Shown: positions 23,739 to 27,145 of the stretch, in pieces
Numbering within the stretch: position 1 is the stretch's first letter
Layout: each line of letters starts with the position of its first letter
Program-made: the position numbers and the translations under genes
The notes under the pieces: model-generated
The model's database searches: none
Told to the model about the DNA's origin: nothing
Seen by the model: the letters and a program-made list of their open reading frames with translations, nothing else
DNA from: CAZRAL01 sp964598005
GTDB taxonomy: Bacteria > Pseudomonadota > Gammaproteobacteria > Burkholderiales > Usitatibacteraceae
Direction of reading: 5' to 3'
DNA length: 27,145 bases
NCBI GenBank assembly: GCA_964598005.1
Contig: CAZRAL010000036.1
Span: 1 to 27,145, forward strand

Positions 23739-24266
23739 ATGCGCACCCTCGAAGAACAAATTACGCAGTACGCTGCTTACCATCGCGATCGCCGCAATAT
23801 CGCCACGCATTTCATGGGCATTCCGATGATAGTATTCGCGATCATTCTGGCATTGAACGGGGCGGATACCCAACTTGGTCTCGCTCATCCCACTCTGGCT
23901 ATCGGTATCGCACTTCTGTTCGTACTGTATTACCTCATGCTCGATACCGCGTTGGGTTTTGCCATGGCTGTTTACTTGGGATTGAACTGTTTTTTGGCGG
24001 CTAAAGTGGCGGCCTTAATGTCGCTGTCCGGTATTGCAGCAACGGCGCTTGCAATATTCATTGCGGGATGGGTACTACAGTTTCTCGGCCATAAATTCGA
24101 AGGGATGAAACCCGCTTTTTTCGATGACATCATGGGTTTGGCCATTGGCCCTTTATTCATGATGGTCGAAGTATTTTTCATGTTGGGTTTAAAACCGGAA
24201 CTGCAAAAACATGTTGAAGATCGAGTTGGCCCGGTTGTCGCAAAACGTTTGCACCAATCGATATGA
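23739..24266 (+). CDS. Mpo1-like (DUF962/YGL010w) membrane protein, possible 2-hydroxy fatty acid dioxygenase
   Basis: The 175-residue protein has four or five hydrophobic segments and the family histidines H15 and H24 (YHRDRRNIATHFMG), with H118 and E121 in LGHKFEGMKPA. Yeast Mpo1 is an iron-dependent dioxygenase of fatty acid alpha-oxidation; bacterial members are mostly uncharacterised. GAGGA (23728-23732) precedes ATG 23739. Its stop overlaps the start of a second DUF962 protein (ATGA), so the pair is translationally coupled. Iron binding and activity here are inferred from family residues. Confidence 0.85.
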   Translation: MRTLEEQITQYAAYHRDRRNIATHFMGIPMIVFAIILALNGADTQLGLAHPTLAIGIALLFVLYYLMLDTALGFAMAVYLGLNCFLAAKVAALMSLSGIAATALAIFIAGWVLQFLGHKFEGMKPAFFDDIMGLAIGPLFMMVEVFFMLGLKPELQKHVEDRVGPVVAKRLHQSI

Positions 24267-24604
24267 AAAACATGAATAAGCGCTTTACTTCCTTTCACGA
24301 TTTTTATTCTTTTTATCTGTCCGAACACCGTCATCCCGTTTGCCGGGCGCTGCACTTTGCTGGCTCGACGCTGGTGCTCGTGTTGCTGGGTATGGCCCTC
24401 GTGACTAAAAACTGGACTTTGCTGGTTTTACTGCCCATCACTGGTTATGGTTTTGCCTGGGTCGGACATTTTTTCTTTGAAAAAAATCGCCCGGCTACCT
24501 TTAGCTACCCCTTGTGGAGTTTTATAGGTGACTGGATCATGTATGCCCAGCTTCTCACCGGGAAAATTGGGTTTGGCGACCATAAACCCGGCCACAAAAC
24601 ATGA
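24263..24604 (+). CDS. DUF962-family small membrane protein
   Basis: The 113-residue protein contains FYLSEHRHPVCRALHFAGS near the start and GYGFAWVGHFFFEKNRPATF, both hallmark segments of DUF962, around two central hydrophobic stretches (about 30-46 and 49-66), then WSFIGDWIMYAQLLTGKIG. It is a shorter relative of the Mpo1-like protein next to it, and the two may form a hetero-oligomer. It begins within the stop of the preceding gene; an alternative ATG lies 9 bases further on. Its end overlaps the prmB start (ATGA). Confidence 0.85.
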   Translation: MKNMNKRFTSFHDFYSFYLSEHRHPVCRALHFAGSTLVLVLLGMALVTKNWTLLVLLPITGYGFAWVGHFFFEKNRPATFSYPLWSFIGDWIMYAQLLTGKIGFGDHKPGHKT

Positions 24605-25554
24605 GTGGTAAAAATGCGGAGGTGGAAACGACCGGAGAATTACCGCAAACTTTTCAAATAGCCCGCGACGAACTATGCACCATACGCGATTATCTGCGTT
24701 TTGCAGTCAGCCAGTTCAACGCCAAGGCATTGTTTTTCGGCCATGGCATACAAAGTGCCTATGACGAAGCGGCCTATCTGATCCTGCATACGCTTCATTT
24801 GCCAATCGACACACTGGAGCCTTTTCTCAATGCCCGGCTGACCCGTAATGAACGCGAGGCAGTGTTGAAGATACTGCAACGGCGCACCCACGAACGTATG
24901 CCAGCGGCTTATCTCACTCAGGAAGCATGGTTGGGTGAACATCGATTTTATGTTGACGAGCGCGTACTCATACCGCGCTCGTTTATCGCCGAACTATTGC
25001 GCGAAGGGTTGCAACCATGGATCGAAAACACCGATGAAGTCACGCAAGTGCTCGATTTGTGCACCGGCTCGGGGTGCTTGGCGATTCTGGCAGCCCTGAC
25101 TTTTCCTCAAGCTGCCGTCGATGCAGTTGATATCTCTACTGCAGCGCTGGAAGTGGCGGCACGCAATGTTGCTGATTACGATTTAACGTCCCGGGTATCG
25201 CTGATAACCTCTAACATGTTCGATAACATCAGCGGACGAAAGTACGATCTGATTCTCTGCAACCCCCCCTATGTCACAGCAGAGTCAATGGCCACCCTGC
25301 CCGAGGAATATCGCCGCGAACCGCAGCTGGCGCTCGCCAGTGGCCCGGATGGGTTGGATCATATTCGCATCCTGCTTAAAAAAGCCTGCGGATATTTAAA
25401 TCCACAAGGAGTGCTGGTTGTGGAGACGGGTTTCAATCGTGCCGGAATTGAGGCAGCCTTCCCTGATTTACCTTTTATCTGGCTCGAAACCAGCGCGGGT
25501 GACGAGGTGGTATTTTTATTGAAAGGCTTCCCATCCTTTTCGTGCAAAAACTGA
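24601..25554 (+). CDS. prmB: 50S ribosomal protein L3 N5-glutamine methyltransferase
   Basis: The 317-residue protein has an N-terminal helical domain (20-110) and a SAM-dependent methyltransferase fold with motif I LDLCTGSGC (151-159) and the catalytic N221-P-P-Y224. PrmB-specific features follow: LPEEYRREPQLALASGPDGLD and RVLIPRS before the fold, which separate it from PrmC (release factor) enzymes. It methylates the glutamine of L3 important for ribosome assembly. The start overlaps the DUF962 stop, so a housekeeping gene sits at the end of an otherwise uncharacterised operon. aroC, a frequent downstream neighbour of prmB, is absent here. Confidence 0.92.
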   Translation: MSGKNAEVETTGELPQTFQIARDELCTIRDYLRFAVSQFNAKALFFGHGIQSAYDEAAYLILHTLHLPIDTLEPFLNARLTRNEREAVLKILQRRTHERMPAAYLTQEAWLGEHRFYVDERVLIPRSFIAELLREGLQPWIENTDEVTQVLDLCTGSGCLAILAALTFPQAAVDAVDISTAALEVAARNVADYDLTSRVSLITSNMFDNISGRKYDLILCNPPYVTAESMATLPEEYRREPQLALASGPDGLDHIRILLKKACGYLNPQGVLVVETGFNRAGIEAAFPDLPFIWLETSAGDEVVFLLKGFPSFSCKN

Positions 25555-25600
25555 CGGCTATTGATTTCCACTCGATGCTGACCCACTTAGGCAACAGATG

Positions 25601-25924
25601 TATCATCAAAAGCATTTGCCGATACGTTCGAGCGACGTGCGCTTTACCCGCAAGGACGTGCGCGATCATGCGGGCGGGAGCGACACCCAACTGCGCGTGC
25701 ACCTGGAGCGGCTGGTCGAAATGGAATACCTGGCTACCCATCGATAGGGAGCGGGCGACAAATACATCTATGAACTGGTGTACGACGGCGTATGCGACAA
25801 CAAACCTGGCCTGATTGATGTCAAAAATATGATTACGACGCAAAAGTCGCGGGGGTTAAACAGTGAAGTCGCGCCCCGTTCGCGGGGCGATAGCAGCCGC
25901 GATAGCGGGGGCATCGCGGGATAG
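25601..25924 (+). pseudogene. Relic of the C-terminal winged-helix domain of a mobile-element primase/replication protein
   Basis: The frame from 25601 reads DVRFTRKDVRDHAGGSDTQL, RVHLERLVEMEYLATHR, then TAG at 25745-25747, then GAGDKYIYELVYDG and PGLIDVK, ending at TAG 25922-25924. This is the pattern FTR..VR..TGW.D.QL..HL.RLVELEYL..HR...GQ...YELLYDG...F..GLIDV, which I remember from the end of CHC2-zinc-finger (primase-like) proteins in proteobacterial islands, next to tyrosine recombinases. The invariant Trp is Gly, a stop interrupts the domain and the N-terminal part is missing, so it is dead. The family assignment is from memory and moderate. Confidence 0.5.
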
Positions 25925-26014
25925 TGAATCGGCCCAAACGCAAGGACTGGCGCGGCTTTTCGGGCAATGACGATGACGCATTTTAGCGTCTAACCGAAAC
26001 CATCGTATTGTTCA

Positions 26015-26037
26015 GGGGGCGTGATGGCCCCCTTTTT
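26015..26037 (+). terminator. Rho-independent terminator
   Basis: GGGGGC (26015-26020) pairs with GCCCCC (26027-26032) over the loop GTGATG, followed directly by TTTTT. It is a classic intrinsic terminator for rightward transcription, probably ending the prmB operon or the relic behind it. Confidence 0.85.
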
Positions 26038-26039
26038 AC

Positions 26040-26295
26040 GCCGGTCAAGATGACAGCAACTTGGCTCGCGCTACGATCCAAGCGTGGCTGACAATGAAAA
26101 AATCAATGACGGGAAAGTGGGAAACTCAGTCAGTTCTTGCCAAAATCATGCGATGGCAATTTGGCAGAAGATGCGATGGGAGCAAGGTGCGTAACACCTT
26201 GCTGTTGCTGCTTGCGGCGGGCGTCGTCTTCGTCGCCATACACAAGGGCAGGGTTTCGTCGACATCGCTGTGCGTACTCCCGCGGCATGAAGCCA
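26040..26295. other. Intergenic stretch with no recognisable gene
   Basis: Between the terminator and the small minus-strand gene I find only short open frames on both strands without ribosome-binding sites or family motifs. It may be decayed DNA continuing the relic at 25601-25924. No RNA gene, repeat or insertion sequence is recognisable. Confidence 0.4.
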
Positions 26296-26577
26296 TCAGG
26301 CCATGCGGACGATGCTGTAATGGCTCTGGCTTTCGGGCTCTGCGTCTTCTTCAACGTATTGCTTCAGGTCGTAGAACATGACGATGCTGACCACGGCGAA
26401 GATGGCAAACAACACCTTGATGTCGGATTCCTCGTCACCCCAGAACTTGATCATGGCGTAACACATCACTGGCCAGAAGAAAAATCCGAGCACCGCCAGC
26501 AATGGGCTTTGCTTCCAGACTTTGGCGGACATCAGGATAATCAGGATCAGGTTGACCAAGCTGAGGAGGAAGAACAT
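26296..26577 (-). CDS. Small three-helix membrane protein of unknown function
   Basis: The 93-residue protein has hydrophobic segments at about 2-19, 25-45 and 53-69 and a short acidic, cytoplasm-like tail (YVEEDAEPESQSHY). A good ribosome-binding site, AAAGGA, lies upstream of ATG 26577 on the minus strand (26585-26590), so it is probably expressed. I have seen similar short proteins with the LGFFFWPVMCYAM-type core in Proteobacteria without a known role. It is isolated between decayed regions, with no operon partner. Confidence 0.7.
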   Translation of the reverse strand: MFFLLSLVNLILIILMSAKVWKQSPLLAVLGFFFWPVMCYAMIKFWGDEESDIKVLFAIFAVVSIVMFYDLKQYVEEDAEPESQSHYSIVRMA

Positions 26578-26637
26578 TTTGTGGTCCTTTGTGTAGGGAA
26601 AAAAATATGGTCATGATATCCTAATAACAGTGCAATA

Positions 26638-26659
26638 GGAATCAAAGAGGAATCAAAGG
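26638..26659 (+). repeat. Short tandem repeat GGAATCAAAG, possible transposase-associated end
   Basis: GGAATCAAAG occurs at 26638-26647 and 26649-26658, 11 bases apart, followed by GGGTCAGCGTCAATTG. The string AATCAAAGGGGTCAG-GTCAATTG recalls sequences often seen flanking REP-associated (IS200-like) transposase genes in proteobacteria. No transposase is left nearby. This is recollection and weak evidence. Confidence 0.35.
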
Positions 26660-26907
26660 GGTCAGCGTCAATTGTTTTGCGATACTCTTGCATCATGCAT
26701 CGTCGCGCCCCGCACCCAGCTACAATGAAAAACTTGAACTCCAGCATTGGCGCGCCTTTCCACATAAAAGTATTCGTAAAGCCGCATGAAAAGGCGATCT
26801 ATAAATAAAATATAAAGGGCCAGGTACGCATTGAATAATGCACGTGCAAAACCTTTAAGCCCGAAATAAATTCTGCTGTTTGCTTTTTTTAAAAAAGAAA
26901 CCCACCC
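26660..26907. other. Gene-free AT-rich stretch
   Basis: No open frame with a credible start, ribosome-binding site or family motif is visible on either strand. A perfect TTTTTTAAAAAA palindrome lies just before the terminator hairpin (about 26885-26896). Confidence 0.4.
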
Positions 26908-26935
26908 AACGCCCGCGATAACAATCGCGGGCGTT
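26908..26935. terminator. Strong hairpin, probable bidirectional terminator
   Basis: AACGCCCGCGAT (26908-26919) pairs perfectly with ATCGCGGGCGTT (26924-26935) over the loop AACA. On the minus strand it is followed by a T-rich run (complement of 26885-26900). On the plus strand it is followed by GATGTTTTT. A 12-bp GC-rich stem makes a terminator very likely, mostly for leftward transcription. Confidence 0.8.
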
Positions 26936-26985
26936 GATGTTTTTACGGTCGCTGTCTTGCGCGAATGGCGAAGTCCCTACCGTGA

Positions 26986-27144
26986 GCGGCTCTTGCGGGT
27001 GGGCTTGCTTTCTTTTGGCACGACAAAACCGATTGGCTGCTTTGGGATGGCGGGCAAGGCCCTACTGTCAGATCAAGTCGAAACTACTACATAGTCGTCC
27101 CTGCAAAATTCAAATCAACAGATAAAACTGATACGGTGGCCAAA
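26986..27144 (+). other. Open frame running off the right edge, possible partial or decayed gene
   Basis: From 26986 the frame stays open to the window end (53 codons) and reads like coding sequence: LAFFWHDKTDWLLWDGGQGP followed by TVRSSRNYYIVVPAKFKSTD. No ATG, GTG or TTG occurs in the open part before this. The nearest in-frame ATG is at 26965 (MAKSLP), separated from it by TGA at 26983-26985. Either the gene has a nonsense mutation or the frame is chance. I do not recognise the protein. The overlapping frame 26934-27125 has a less natural composition. Confidence 0.3.
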
Positions 27145-27145
27145 T

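Noticed and set aside
1..27145. CRISPR arrays, tRNA or rRNA genes, intact insertion sequences or prophage
   Set aside because: I looked for regularly spaced repeats, cloverleaf-like sequence and transposase or phage motifs on both strands and found none that hold up.

Overview
The window looks like chromosomal DNA of a betaproteobacterium. The pointers are a DUF2863-family protein (a family I know mainly from Betaproteobacteria), a complete ccoNOQP cbb3 oxidase cluster with hemN, ccoI and ccoS, and a PrmB-type methyltransferase. I cannot name a genus from the sequence alone.

Layout. 189-5645 holds sensing and stress genes: a two-domain universal stress protein, an FNR/FixK-like regulator with no iron-sulfur cysteines, a convergent operon of an OmpR-type response regulator and a PAS-GAF hybrid histidine kinase, and a divergent hemerythrin-like protein. 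5870-6869 is a DUF883-YqjE-YqjK membrane-stress operon. 7051-8822 holds Hsp20, a convergent flavodoxin-fold NAD(P)H oxidoreductase and a single-domain universal stress protein. 8988-19364 is one long rightward block for building and running cbb3 oxidase: hemN, a TauE/SafE (DsbD-like) membrane protein, ccoI, ccoS, ccoN, ccoO, ccoQ, ccoP, ccoG, ccoH and a small membrane protein. 19451-24604 holds an acyl-CoA synthetase/GNAT fusion, a DUF2863 protein, a dead DMT-transporter fragment and two overlapping DUF962 proteins (one Mpo1-like). prmB follows (24601-25554). From 25555 to the end the DNA is gene-poor and decayed: a relic of a mobile-element replication protein with an internal stop, two strong terminator hairpins, one small membrane protein on the minus strand, and an open frame running off the right edge.

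The unifying signal is regulatory. Palindromes of the FNR/FixK/ANR type (TTGAY-N4-RTCAA) lie upstream of the DUF883 operon, hsp20, the second universal stress gene and ccoN, and a one-mismatch copy lies upstream of the regulator itself. At hsp20 and ccoN the same octamer, ACAATAAA, begins exactly 22 bases after the palindrome, where a class II promoter should have its -10 element. The FNR-like protein keeps the E..SR recognition signature but lacks the cluster cysteines, so it resembles FixK or DNR more than FNR. It sits beside a kinase whose PAS domain resembles FixL but lacks the heme histidine. A second possible operator, (T/G)TTAC repeated every 10-11 bases, occurs both between the response regulator and the hemerythrin gene and upstream of the FNR-like gene. 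My reading is a low-oxygen or redox regulon in which a two-component system may feed into a FixK-like regulator that drives cbb3 oxidase, small heat-shock protein and stress genes. The wiring is inference; the motifs are visible in the sequence.
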